Assembly: GCA_051876355.1 (NCBI GenBank)
Contig: JBJEHU010000002.1
Span: 1-63,845 of the forward strand
DNA from: Olsenella_L sp051876355
GTDB taxonomy: Bacteria; Actinomycetota; Coriobacteriia; Coriobacteriales; Atopobiaceae
Direction: 5' to 3'
DNA length: 63,845 nucleotides
Part shown: positions 34,532 to 43,281 of the stretch, piece by piece
Layout of the letters: each line of letters starts with the position of its first letter
Numbering within the stretch: position 1 is the first letter of the stretch
Notes under the pieces: model-generated
What the model was told of the DNA's origin: nothing
Databases searched by the model: none
The model's input: only the letters and a program-made list of their open reading frames with translations
Made by a program: the position numbers and the translations under genes

Positions 34532-36313
34532 TCATCCTTCCTGTCGGGCAAGCTCTTCGAGCTTGCAGATAAAATCGTTCATTGCGAAAGAGACGTCGAG
34601 GTCGTGATAGACGCGAATCGTGCGGGCATCAGGACCAGCGTCTCGGTAGCTCCCGTCTTCGGCAATTGCAGGAGCAGGGCGCTCTTCCCAGAGGTCCTTC
34701 GTCTCTGCCAGAAGCGCTGCTGGTGCTGCCATGTCCCCCATGACCCAGGACTCGTCCTGTATCCAGGACGCACGTTCCTGCATGCCTTCCTTGAAGCGGA
34801 CAAGCTGTCCTGCAAGGTGCGCCCCCAGAGGACCTGCCGGCGCGATACGGCACCTGATCTCGGAGAGCGGCACACGCATCTTCTTGTAGGCACCGGACGG
34901 TATCTGCCATATCCTCATGCCTGATGAGAAGACCTCCTGGGCAGCACGGATATCCCGTGCGCAGTTTGCCTCGTGCGTGCCTTCAGGGTAGCGGCCGCCG
35001 CCTATCCAGACGAGCATCGCATGCTCTGCGACAGCGGAGCTCTGTTTCAGGGCAAGCGCCACATCTGTGAGCGGGCCCATCGCCAGAAGATAGAGCGGCC
35101 GCTCGTCCTCTGCTTCCGCCTCGCGCACGAGGGCAGCGACCCCTGGCGCATCTTCATCACTGCCTTCGCCGAGAGCAGAAGAGGCGCCCATGAGGAGCAG
35201 CACATCAGCTGCTGCCGGGCCGGCAAGGTCCATCGTGCGTGCTGCCTCGTCGAACGAGGCCTTCGCAGAGCCCGAAAGCCCGAAGTGCTGTGCCACGACA
35301 GCACGCACCTCGATGCTCGGGCTCAGAAGCGTATAGGCAAGCGCGAAGGCATCGTCTGCTTCGTTCGCACAGTCAGTCAGGACGATTGCGCGGAAGCGCG
35401 GATGCTGGACCTCTTCCCGCCTGAGGCAGAAGGAATCGTCTCTCCAGGGCAGCGCAAGGAACGGATGCCGCTCATGCGAGGGAACAAGCGGGAGCAGGCT
35501 GTAGCCAGATGCAGAGAGATTGCGCGGAAACCAATGGTCCAGAAGCGCCACAGGCTGGCCTTCTGCCAGAAAGACGCAGCTTGCCTGCCCGCCGAACGTC
35601 TCATGGGCATCTGCATAGGGGCTCCTGCCCCGGCAGGGATTGTCGACGAGCTTCCAGGGCCCTTCGGGAGACTCTGCCCGTGCCAGAAGCGCCGCTGTCG
35701 GACGCCAGCCACCGCAGCCGCTTGTGAGCAGGAACTGCGCTCCCTGCCAGCTGAAAGCGCAGGGGCTCTCGCGCTCCTGATTGGGCAGAATGCGCACGAA
35801 GCCCTCTTCGACCGACTCAAGGTCGGATGTGAGCTTCATGAGGTGCAAGGTGCTGTTTCCTACTGAGGCATAGACAAGATAGGCAGCATCCTCCGTCTGC
35901 CAGAGCGTGAAATCGCGTGCCTCCTCGCCCGCAGGAGAGAAGATGCGCACGAGACGGAACGGCCCTTCCGGCGCCTCTGCCTCGGCAACCGCTAGCTGCG
36001 CCTTTCCATACGCCTCATCGTCGACATGCATCCAGAGGACGAACCTGCCTGTCGCCTCGGAACGGAGCATGCGGGGACGCTCGCAGATGGGATAGCCTCT
36101 CGCGGCCAGAACGCCTGCATCGAAGACGATGCCTCGGTCCTCCCAGAGTGCGAGGTCCTTCGACTCGTAGAGATGGATGCCCCGGACCTGTCCATCTTCC
36201 GTGTCCCGGTCCTCGCCGTACCAGAGATAGCTGCCCTGATACGGCAGAATCCATCCTCCATGTGCCTGGATATCCTTGCTTGCAGCATCCTGCCACCTGT
36301 GGCTATTGCGCAT
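34532..36313 (-). CDS. fusion of GH43-like beta-propeller and nucleoside-hydrolase-like domain
   Basis: 593 residues from ATG 36313, overlapping the upstream stop by 11 bases. Residues 1 to about 300 resemble a five-bladed propeller of GH43/GH117 type (HGGWILPYQGSYLWYGED, IHLYESKDLALWEDRG, DHWFPRNL). Residues from about 320 resemble inosine-uridine nucleoside hydrolase: FRAIVLTDCANEADDAFAL replaces the usual DTDxxxDD calcium motif, and LLAMGPLTDVALAL, MLVWIGGG and EANCARD match later family blocks. I know no characterised enzyme with this order. The second domain could hydrolyse another N- or O-glycosidic bond. Confidence 0.75.
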   Translation of the reverse strand: MRNSHRWQDAASKDIQAHGGWILPYQGSYLWYGEDRDTEDGQVRGIHLYESKDLALWEDRGIVFDAGVLAARGYPICERPRMLRSEATGRFVLWMHVDDEAYGKAQLAVAEAEAPEGPFRLVRIFSPAGEEARDFTLWQTEDAAYLVYASVGNSTLHLMKLTSDLESVEEGFVRILPNQERESPCAFSWQGAQFLLTSGCGGWRPTAALLARAESPEGPWKLVDNPCRGRSPYADAHETFGGQASCVFLAEGQPVALLDHWFPRNLSASGYSLLPLVPSHERHPFLALPWRDDSFCLRREEVQHPRFRAIVLTDCANEADDAFALAYTLLSPSIEVRAVVAQHFGLSGSAKASFDEAARTMDLAGPAAADVLLLMGASSALGEGSDEDAPGVAALVREAEAEDERPLYLLAMGPLTDVALALKQSSAVAEHAMLVWIGGGRYPEGTHEANCARDIRAAQEVFSSGMRIWQIPSGAYKKMRVPLSEIRCRIAPAGPLGAHLAGQLVRFKEGMQERASWIQDESWVMGDMAAPAALLAETKDLWEERPAPAIAEDGSYRDAGPDARTIRVYHDLDVSFAMNDFICKLEELARQEG

Positions 36314-37133
36314 CGAGCGTTCCGCCTTTCGCTGCCTCTGCAACCGCGCCCCAGACCTCCATCTGGGAAAGTGCCGGAAAGCCTTCCGCGCACCCCTTCT
36401 TGAGCTCGCAGAGCCTGAGCCATTCGATCCTTGCCCCACCCAGATCGAAGCGCTGGCATCTGCCGGTCTTCTCGAGCGTGATGGTCATATGCGTCCCGTC
36501 GGAAAGCAGGACCGTGGCTTCCTTCCACCAGCTGTCGTGCGGAAAATCGGCCCTGAGGTAGAGCCTGAGCTCGTCTGCGATGACGGGAACGCCAAACTCG
36601 ATCGTGAGCTCTGCATCCGCTCTTCCCGCAATGCCCCAGGAGGTATGCGGCCAGGAGCCATGGCGGGAGGAATCGAAGACGCCGTCTATTGCATTGCGTG
36701 CCCAGAACTGCGGATTGCCGCAGACGACATTCGTCTCGGCATGCGGAAAGAGGGCAGGGCCTCTCCCCTCATCTGATTCCGTGTCATGCGCATTGAGCGC
36801 CAGGTTTCGCCAGCCTGCGACTTCACGCCTGTCAGCGATACGGGCATGGGCCCAATGGCGCTTTCCCTCGAACGCCCAGTCCTTCCCGTAGGCGACCTGG
36901 CGCTCATCCAAGGGAATCTCGAACACGAAGCGCCCACCCCGGAGCAGCGCGAGCGACGGCTCGAGACAGCTATCGAGCTGGAGCCAGAGCCAAGCCTCGT
37001 CTGCATCTGCCTCGACGACAAGCGCATCTTCTGCCTCATAGCTCCCACGCCATGAGAGCCAGATCTCGTCCTCGGCCTCATCAGACCAGCGCACACCGCC
37101 TCTGCGGTCGATGAGTGAAAGCTTCATTCTCAC
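36303..37133 (-). CDS. galactose-binding-like (CBM/F5-8C) protein
   Basis: 276 residues from GTG 37133, overlapping the GH43 stop (GTGA); ATG 37127 is possible. The C-terminal 150 residues look like a galactose-binding-fold module: LALNAHDTESD, NAIDGVFDSSRHGSWPHTSWGI and IEFGVPVIADELRLYLR are typical F5/8C or CBM32-like blocks. The N-terminal 100 residues are beta-rich. It has no catalytic motif. It lies in the middle of the PTS-linked operon and may bind the oligosaccharide or hold the enzymes together in the cytoplasm. Confidence 0.7.
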   Translation of the reverse strand: MRMKLSLIDRRGGVRWSDEAEDEIWLSWRGSYEAEDALVVEADADEAWLWLQLDSCLEPSLALLRGGRFVFEIPLDERQVAYGKDWAFEGKRHWAHARIADRREVAGWRNLALNAHDTESDEGRGPALFPHAETNVVCGNPQFWARNAIDGVFDSSRHGSWPHTSWGIAGRADAELTIEFGVPVIADELRLYLRADFPHDSWWKEATVLLSDGTHMTITLEKTGRCQRFDLGGARIEWLRLCELKKGCAEGFPALSQMEVWGAVAEAAKGGTLDAQ

Positions 37134-38791
37134 TGCTCTGCGCCTTCCCTCTCCTCGTAGCGGAATTGGCGGAAGCGGGCAGCAAAGCTCCGGTCGAATT
37201 CGTCAACTGCAATGAGTCCGACCATAGCGCCCGTATAGGCCCAGCCACGCTGATGCTCGTCCGAAAGAATCGAGGCATCGAGCACGAGGGGCTCCGCGCC
37301 GCACGAGACGGGCACGAGCTCTCCCCCGTCGAAGGCATAGAGGAAGCGGAGCTCGGAGCCTCTTGCTTCTGCTGCCAGATGCACGCTCTGTACCTCATCA
37401 GGCACGACGATCTCATGCTCCTCGCCGAGCGGCATCGTGTAGGTGCCTTCATCGCAGGAGAGCACCTGCAGCACGCGGCTTTCCCGCTTTTCGTCGTAGC
37501 CAAGCGCGAGATAGTGATAGGCCCTCGTGTCATAGAGGCAGATGAGCCCTGCGTGCTGGAGATAATGGTGCGGCCTTGCCTCGAGCGTGCATTCTGCCGC
37601 ATAGGAGAACGCTGTCTGGCGGCGGGCAAGGAGTGCCTGCGCAAAGAGGCTCGAAGGAGAGCCATGTCCCTTGAGCAGGAGCCCTTCTGCAGTCTGTGAA
37701 AGCCAGGAGCCCCGCTTTCTGGGTATGAGCCACTCCTCACGCGCAAGATCGTGTGCCGGCGTGAAGTCTGTCTCATAGCATGCAGGACAGGCAGGTATCT
37801 GGACCGTAGCCTCTGAGGCTTCCGGCACGTCCACCTCGAAGGCCATCTTCGGCGCGATGCCGCCCTCAGCGAGGCGCGGCCAGCCGTCTTCCCAGACGAT
37901 GCGCTGGATGGCAGCTTCGCGTCCCAGAGGCGAAAGTCCTGCCTCATCCGCGGTGTAGGCGCCGCCTGTGTCCCGCCCCTTCTCCGTTCCCGGCAGATAG
38001 CGCGAGCAGAGGTGGCATACGTACCATTCCCCATCCGGACCTTCGAAGAGGTTGCCGTGGCCTGCCTTCCTGAGCACGGAATCAGACTCCCAGGCACAGA
38101 CAAGCGGCTCCGGGCAGACCTCATACGGTCCCCAGAGGCTCTTCGAGCGAGCCATGCGGATGCGGTGCCGGCGTCCCGTGCCGCCTTCGGCGCAGGCCAG
38201 GTAGTACCAGCCATCATGGGTCATGATATGAGGACCTTCGCGCAGGCCGTTCACAGCATCGCCGTTGTCGAGGACCTTGCGTGCTTCGCCGACAAGACCT
38301 GACCCGTCGAACTCCTGGAGGATGAGGCCATTGAAGCGGCGATGCCCCGGCAGGGGACGCGGGTCCCACTGGGGATTCAGCACATAGTGATGTCCATCTT
38401 CGTGATAGAGGCCCGGGTCGAACCCCGAGACATTGAGAAGCATGGGCTCTGACCAGGGGCCTTCGATCGAAGGAGCGGTCGTCACATAGTTCTCGACGTC
38501 CTTGAAGATGCCATCAATCTGGCGGGCGATCGTATAGACAAGCCAGAAGCGGCCATCGGCGTAGGTGAGATCCGGTGCCCAGATGCCGGCAGAATCAGGA
38601 ATGCCGGAAAGGTCGAGATCTGAGAGCAGGCCTCCCCTGCTCTCCCAATGTATGAGGTCGCGCGAAGTGTAGAGGCTCACGCCCGGCAGCCACTGGAATG
38701 TCGAGACGACGAGGCAGTACACCCCATTCGGTCCCTTGCAGATGCAGGGGTCGGGATGCCAGCCACGCAGTACGGGATTTTCCGCTCTCAT
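37130..38791 (-). CDS. GH43 glycoside hydrolase, xylosidase/arabinofuranosidase type
   Basis: 553 residues. The five-bladed GH43 core starts at NPVLRGWHPDPCI with the base Asp in HPDP, then GIWAPDL, the pKa-tuning Asp in SGFDPGLY, and the acid Glu in LREGPHI. A C-terminal beta-sandwich of about 200 residues (SFAARFRQF near the end) matches GH43 enzymes of the XynB/subfamily 10-12 type. No export signal is present. Expected products are xylose, arabinose or a related pentose from the side of an imported oligosaccharide. AGGAGCG precedes the start. Confidence 0.9.
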   Translation of the reverse strand: MRAENPVLRGWHPDPCICKGPNGVYCLVVSTFQWLPGVSLYTSRDLIHWESRGGLLSDLDLSGIPDSAGIWAPDLTYADGRFWLVYTIARQIDGIFKDVENYVTTAPSIEGPWSEPMLLNVSGFDPGLYHEDGHHYVLNPQWDPRPLPGHRRFNGLILQEFDGSGLVGEARKVLDNGDAVNGLREGPHIMTHDGWYYLACAEGGTGRRHRIRMARSKSLWGPYEVCPEPLVCAWESDSVLRKAGHGNLFEGPDGEWYVCHLCSRYLPGTEKGRDTGGAYTADEAGLSPLGREAAIQRIVWEDGWPRLAEGGIAPKMAFEVDVPEASEATVQIPACPACYETDFTPAHDLAREEWLIPRKRGSWLSQTAEGLLLKGHGSPSSLFAQALLARRQTAFSYAAECTLEARPHHYLQHAGLICLYDTRAYHYLALGYDEKRESRVLQVLSCDEGTYTMPLGEEHEIVVPDEVQSVHLAAEARGSELRFLYAFDGGELVPVSCGAEPLVLDASILSDEHQRGWAYTGAMVGLIAVDEFDRSFAARFRQFRYEEREGAEQ

Positions 38792-38799
38792 GAGCGCTC

Positions 38800-39624
38800 C
38801 TATCTTTGGGTGAATGCCTCGATCGCGGCACGTATGCCTTCCGCAGCACCCGCATGGGCATTGTCGGCCACGACGAGATCTGCAATCCTCTTTGCCTCGG
38901 GAATGGCATTGGCAGGGCAGACGGCAAGACCGGCAGACGCAAGCGCCTCGAGATCGTTCTCGTCGTCGCCGAGCACGGCGACCCGCTCTGCCGGGATGCC
39001 GAGCTCCTCGCGGAGCGCCCTGATGCCGGCTGCCTTCGTGCAGCCCGGTGCCGTCACATCGACCCAGCGGATATCGGACTGGGCGGAGCAGATGCCGGAA
39101 ATGCAGCGCAGCCCTTCCCTGATCCTGCTGTAGCTGCCATCGTCTTCCGCATGGAGCGCAAGCTTCAGGATGGAGCCCATCCGTGCTTCGGCCCTGCGTG
39201 CCAGATCGTCCCAGCTCTCTGCTATCGCATAGCGTGAGACCGCACCCTTGCGGTCTTTTGCGGGACGCACGATGTGTCCGAATGTCAGATTGAAATCGGC
39301 ACCAGAAGCTGCCAGATAGCAGTCGAGATGCTCTGCGAGCGCAATCACGGAACGTACGGCTGAAGCAGGCAGAGGATTGCTCTGGATGAGCGTGCCCTCC
39401 TCGAATGTGGCGGCGCCCGAAAGGCAGGTGCAGGTCCGTGGCAGGCCGAGCCCGTCCATCAGCTCGAAGACATTGAAAGGATGGCGGCCAGAGGCGACAG
39501 CGACAATGCAGCCGGAAGCCTCCGCCTCTGCGATGGCACTCCTGACCTCGGGCACGATCTGCTTCGCAGGGTCCAGGAGCGTGCCGTCGAGGTCGCAGCA
39601 GATGAGTCCCGCTGGCGCTACCAC
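38800..39624 (-). CDS. HAD superfamily Cof-type sugar phosphatase
   Basis: 274 residues from GTG 39624, overlapping the GH88 stop by 7 bases. CDLDGTLLD is HAD motif I with the nucleophile Asp, VASGRHPFN motif II, and GDDENDLEAL motif IV; the cap is type C2B. Such enzymes remove phosphate from sugar phosphates. The PTS delivers phosphorylated sugar, so this phosphatase may prepare or clear intermediates of the pathway. Confidence 0.9.
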   Translation of the reverse strand: MVAPAGLICCDLDGTLLDPAKQIVPEVRSAIAEAEASGCIVAVASGRHPFNVFELMDGLGLPRTCTCLSGAATFEEGTLIQSNPLPASAVRSVIALAEHLDCYLAASGADFNLTFGHIVRPAKDRKGAVSRYAIAESWDDLARRAEARMGSILKLALHAEDDGSYSRIREGLRCISGICSAQSDIRWVDVTAPGCTKAAGIRALREELGIPAERVAVLGDDENDLEALASAGLAVCPANAIPEAKRIADLVVADNAHAGAAEGIRAAIEAFTQR

Positions 39625-40766
39625 AGCAGCGTGTCCTTCCTGAGGAGCCTCAGCACGCCTTCGAGGAAGAAGTAGTCGCCGTAGACCATGGGGACATGGC
39701 GGTCATGCTCGGAGTGGTAGGCACCGGAGCACATCTGCACGATTCCGTCGCGCGTCACGTCCCAGTCACAGAACTTCTCGTCGGTCGCCCTCAAGATCCT
39801 GATGGCCCAACTGCGGTAGAAGTCCTTCTCAGCCTCGGGGACCTGGTCTGCAATCTCGAGCATGCCGCAGGCAGCGCAGCAGCCGGCAATGGCATCCCAG
39901 TACACGGGCTCCTTCGGCTGGCGGAAGTCGAGCAGCGCCACATCTCCCGTGAGCGCGACCTGTGCCATGAAGTAATGGGCGACACGCTTGGCAGCGTCGA
40001 GATAGCGCTCCTCGTGGGTATGGCGGGCAGCCAGCGCATACCCATAGATGGCCCAGGACTGGCCACGGCTCCAGGAGGAGCCCGGCGCATAGCCCTGTCC
40101 TGCCGGCGTATCGACGAGCTCGCCGGTCACAGGATCGAGGACGATGATGTGGTTGCAGGAACCATCGGGGCGCACCGTATAGCGCAGGAGCGTATCGGCA
40201 TGGTCCTCTGCGATGAACGTGAAGCGCGGGTCCTGGAGGACCTCCGACGCCCAGAACAGGAGCTGGATGTTCATCATCGAGTCGACGATGACCCAGCCCG
40301 CACGGTCGCGGTTCCAGGAGCGGATGAACTTGCCGCGGGGATTGTAGCGTCCCGCGAGAAGATGCGCCGCATGGAGGCCACGGGCAAGCGAGCGCTCATT
40401 GCCGGTGAGGCGGTAGTCTGCAACGGCCGAGTGCAGCCACATGAAGCCGACGTCGTGGTGAAGGCCCGTGTACTGGTCGAGGGCAGAATCGAGCTCTGCC
40501 TCGCAGGCCTCAGCATCATGGCGGAACACGTCCTTGCCGGTAGCATGCCACATCTGCCAACAGATGCCCGGCCAGAAGCCGTTCGTCCACCAGATGATGT
40601 CGGTCTTCGCCTTGTCTTCCTTGTATACGCCATCCTCTGCGATATAGGGAATCTTGGATCCCATGCGCTCTGCCTCGGCTTCGAGCTTCACGGCAAGCTT
40701 CCCATAGGTCTCTTCGGCCCACTTCAGGTCTTCTTCCGAAAGGGCGATTTCCTTGTTCTCGGGCAT
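39618..40766 (-). CDS. ugl: GH88 unsaturated glucuronyl hydrolase
   Basis: 382 residues from ATG 40766 with CAGGAGAG upstream. It matches GH88 along its length: DIIWWTNGFWPGICWQMW, HHDVGFMWLHSAVADYRLTG (catalytic Asp), WNRDRAGWVIVDSMMN (second Asp), and GSSWSRGQSWAIYG. Ugl hydrates the double bond of a terminal unsaturated glucuronate or galacturonate left by a lyase, releasing a 4-deoxy keto-uronate and the next sugar. It is cytoplasmic. In streptococci an equivalent gene lies beside a mannose-family PTS and processes glycosaminoglycan disaccharides, which is the same gene order as here. Confidence 0.93.
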   Translation of the reverse strand: MPENKEIALSEEDLKWAEETYGKLAVKLEAEAERMGSKIPYIAEDGVYKEDKAKTDIIWWTNGFWPGICWQMWHATGKDVFRHDAEACEAELDSALDQYTGLHHDVGFMWLHSAVADYRLTGNERSLARGLHAAHLLAGRYNPRGKFIRSWNRDRAGWVIVDSMMNIQLLFWASEVLQDPRFTFIAEDHADTLLRYTVRPDGSCNHIIVLDPVTGELVDTPAGQGYAPGSSWSRGQSWAIYGYALAARHTHEERYLDAAKRVAHYFMAQVALTGDVALLDFRQPKEPVYWDAIAGCCAACGMLEIADQVPEAEKDFYRSWAIRILRATDEKFCDWDVTRDGIVQMCSGAYHSEHDRHVPMVYGDYFFLEGVLRLLRKDTLLW

Positions 40767-40789
40767 CTTCTCTCCTGTGAATCGCGGGT

Positions 40790-40846
40790 ATCCTTCCTTC
40801 CGGGAGCTCCGAGAGCTCGCAGAAGGAAGGATGCTCTGAAGCATCC
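40790..40846 (-). promoter_or_regulatory. two overlapping hairpins upstream of the GH88 gene
   Basis: Arms ATCCTTCCTTC (40790-40800) and GAAGGAAGGAT (40822-40832) pair perfectly with an inner GAGCTC repeat. GGATGC (40829-40834) also pairs with GCATCC (40841-40846). The arms overlap at 40829-40832, so the two structures compete. On the plus strand the second hairpin is followed by TTTTTT. Probably affects transcript stability or processing within the operon. Confidence 0.6.
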
Positions 40847-40854
40847 TTTTTTCC

Positions 40855-41322
40855 TTATGCCAGGGCCTTCTGGCCGAACGCCTTGTCGAAACGCTTCTGG
40901 CAGAACTGCTTTCTCTGCTCGTCCACAAGCTCCGGCTCCATTGCATCGAGGATGCGGCGGCAGTGCTTGCGGTCCTTCACGGAGAGGAAGGCATTGAAGC
41001 CATCCATCAGAAGCGATGCCTTGATGGGGTCGGTGAGCTTCATATGCATGAGCAGGTTGAACTGCTCGGTCATCTGCTTTCTGTCTCCTTCATGGGCATA
41101 GGCCTGGAAGCGCAGGAGCTCGCGAGCGTACGGCGAGAGCGTCTGGCACGTGAGCCTCGAATCGATGCGCTTCTGGAAGTCATCCATGTTGCCCTGCTTG
41201 ATATCGTCGAGCAGGCGTGTATGGATGCGGATGCGCAGCCAGAGGGAGACGCCGAACGAGACGCCCGCAATGAGGATGATTGCAATGAGCGTGAATCCGA
41301 GCGCGTTCATATCGATTTCCAT
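40855..41322 (-). CDS. small single-span membrane protein of the PTS operon
   Basis: 155 residues, GGAGG six bases before ATG 41322. One N-terminal membrane segment (LGFTLIAIILIAGVSFGVSLWL) is followed by a basic, helical cytoplasmic domain of about 125 residues that may form TPR-like helices (YARELLRFQAYAHEG). In other mannose-family PTS loci a small YajC-like protein follows EIID; this one has the same place but a larger domain. Function unknown. Confidence 0.75.
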   Translation of the reverse strand: MEIDMNALGFTLIAIILIAGVSFGVSLWLRIRIHTRLLDDIKQGNMDDFQKRIDSRLTCQTLSPYARELLRFQAYAHEGDRKQMTEQFNLLMHMKLTDPIKASLLMDGFNAFLSVKDRKHCRRILDAMEPELVDEQRKQFCQKRFDKAFGQKALA

Positions 41323-41404
41323 GACTGCCTCCGAAGACGGTAATAGTTCAGATGCAGGGCTCCTGCAATCCAGGAGCCCTGCGAATTCCAGGTACTTGTT
41401 CAGG

Positions 41405-42286
41405 CTATGCTGCGCCGCCAGTGACGCCGAGGAGCGTGAGGACGATGCAGGCGAGGATGATGACGCCGAGAGCGATCATGGCAGAGTTCTTGTTCGTGCT
41501 CTTGCGGACGTAGGCGAAGCAGCCAAGCGTGATCGCGAGCGGGACAAGGCCCGGCATGATGGAGTCGAGCGTGGACTGGAGGTTGAAGGTAGCGCCGCCG
41601 GTAGCGACCTTGAGCGTCGTGGTGACGGTGACGAACTTGGCGGTCATGGCACCGACCATGATCATGCCGAGGACGGTGAAGCCCTTCGTGAAGGCCTCCA
41701 TCTTGCCGGACTCCATGGCCTCGGTGACGAAGCCCGTGCCGAGCTTCATGCCGAGAGAGCCGCAGTACCAGTGGATGATCTGGTTCGGGACATTGTAGAT
41801 GAGAGCGAAGAGGATGGGGCCGAGCCAGGAACCCTGCTGGGAGAAGCCGATAGCGACACCCGTTGCAATGACGCGGAGGACGGAGAGCTGGATGGAGTCG
41901 CCGATGCCGGCGATCGGGCCCATGAGGGCGACCTTGATGGCCTCGATGGAGGCATCGTCATACTCTTCGCCGCGGTCGAGGGCTGCCTTGCGCTCGTACT
42001 CCATGGAGATGACGATAGCGAAGATGAAGGAAGCGAACATCGGGGTCGTGTTGAAGAAGTTCTGGTGACGCTGGAGGGCATCGTAGTACTCATCCGTGCC
42101 CTTGCCGTAGATGTCAGCCAGGAACGGCTCGAGCACCCAGACCGTCGTGGTGCCCTGCTGCTTGGTGTAGGAGGTGCAGAACATGAGCCACCAGACACGG
42201 GTGAACAGGCGGCGGATGATGCCCTTCTGCTTCTGGGGAGTCAGGCCAGCAGCTGCTTCCTGCTCTGCAAGCGTTGCGCTAGTCAT
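41405..42286 (-). CDS. PTS mannose-family EIID component
   Basis: 293 residues from ATG 42286, which overlaps the EIIC stop by 8 bases. WWLMFCTSYTKQQGTTTVWVLEPFL and ALMGPIAGIGDSIQ are EIID-Man family signatures, and hydrophobic helices fill the C-terminal half. EIID with EIIC forms the membrane translocator that imports and phosphorylates sugar. Clusters with Ugl genes usually transport unsaturated uronate disaccharides or N-acetylgalactosamine. Confidence 0.93.
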   Translation of the reverse strand: MTSATLAEQEAAAGLTPQKQKGIIRRLFTRVWWLMFCTSYTKQQGTTTVWVLEPFLADIYGKGTDEYYDALQRHQNFFNTTPMFASFIFAIVISMEYERKAALDRGEEYDDASIEAIKVALMGPIAGIGDSIQLSVLRVIATGVAIGFSQQGSWLGPILFALIYNVPNQIIHWYCGSLGMKLGTGFVTEAMESGKMEAFTKGFTVLGMIMVGAMTAKFVTVTTTLKVATGGATFNLQSTLDSIMPGLVPLAITLGCFAYVRKSTNKNSAMIALGVIILACIVLTLLGVTGGAA

Positions 42287-43148
42287 TGAAGAAGTCCTCG
42301 CTTTCATCGACAGGCCCAGCAGTGACCTGCTTGGCAGATGCCTTGTCATCGATCCTGTGCAGCTCGCGGTAGATCGTGACTGCGCAGATGACGCCGCCGA
42401 TCACAGCAACCTCGACGAGCGACAGGATGGAGGTCGTGGAGGTCGTCAGCTTGATTGCGTCATCGACGATCGAGGCACCGGTGACCTTCGTGTAGGTGAA
42501 GAAGGAAATGAGGGCGAAGCCCAGGAAGAAGTACGGGAAGGATTCCTTGGTGTAGAGGGACTTGAGAAGCATTGCGAGGCCGAGGGCAGGAAGAGCTGCA
42601 GCGGCGACCTTGAGGGAGGCGTTGAGCCAGGCAGGAATGGCATTGACGAAGGCAGCGACTGCCGGCTGGCCAGCGAGCGTGGAGACGAAGCCGAGCACGA
42701 AGTAGCAGAGCTCGAAGCAGCAGAACTGGATGACCCAGAGGCGCTCATAGCCAGCCCAGTTGTGGGCAGCAAGGAGCTTCTCGAACTTCGGAACAAGAGA
42801 CGTGACGACGATCTTCATGAGGGAATAGAGCAGCGAGCCAAGAGCGGACAGCGGGATTGCGAGCGTCATTGCGACCTCGATATCCTGGCCGAGCAGCATT
42901 GCGAAGGCACCGCCGAAGATCGAGCCCATCGTGATGTCGGACGGCATGACGCCACCGAGGCTGACGTTGCCGATGAAGACAAGCTCGAGCTGGGCAGCGA
43001 GGACGATGCCCTCCTGCGGATGTCCGAGCAGCGCGCCGAGGATTGCAACGCAGAAGATAGGACGTGCGAGCTGCGTGGAAGCCCACCAGTCAAGGAACTT
43101 TGCCCCCATCAGCACAAGGCCGACGATAAGGGCGGACGATACATCCAT
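42279..43148 (-). CDS. PTS mannose-family EIIC component
   Basis: 289 residues with several membrane helices. ARPIFCVAILGALLGHPQEGIVLAAQLELVFIGNVSLGG as a block (in pieces GHPQEGI and LELVFIG) and PSDITMGSIFGGAFAML are EIIC-Man family features. GGAAGGAG precedes ATG 43148. EIIC forms the sugar channel with EIID; the short hydrophilic C-terminus ends EDFFND. The gap of 133 bases to EIIB is longer than elsewhere in the operon but shows no clear promoter. Confidence 0.93.
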   Translation of the reverse strand: MDVSSALIVGLVLMGAKFLDWWASTQLARPIFCVAILGALLGHPQEGIVLAAQLELVFIGNVSLGGVMPSDITMGSIFGGAFAMLLGQDIEVAMTLAIPLSALGSLLYSLMKIVVTSLVPKFEKLLAAHNWAGYERLWVIQFCCFELCYFVLGFVSTLAGQPAVAAFVNAIPAWLNASLKVAAAALPALGLAMLLKSLYTKESFPYFFLGFALISFFTYTKVTGASIVDDAIKLTTSTTSILSLVEVAVIGGVICAVTIYRELHRIDDKASAKQVTAGPVDESEDFFND

Positions 43149-43281
43149 GGTTCTCCTTCCGAGAGATGGTTCAGCCTGTATAAGGCCATGCAGAAAGCTC
43201 CTGGCCTAGGTTCCGGGAGCGTCGTGCCAGATAGAAGTGCGTGCATGCGCGGGTAGGTTGTCGAGCTGAGGAGTTTCTGCG

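Noticed and set aside
33308..34924. 538-residue open frame opposite GH28 and the fusion gene
   Set aside because: It crosses two real genes on the other strand and has no recognisable domain.
40790..40846. Sugar-responsive riboswitch
   Set aside because: Only simple hairpins are visible; no conserved riboswitch core could be identified by eye.
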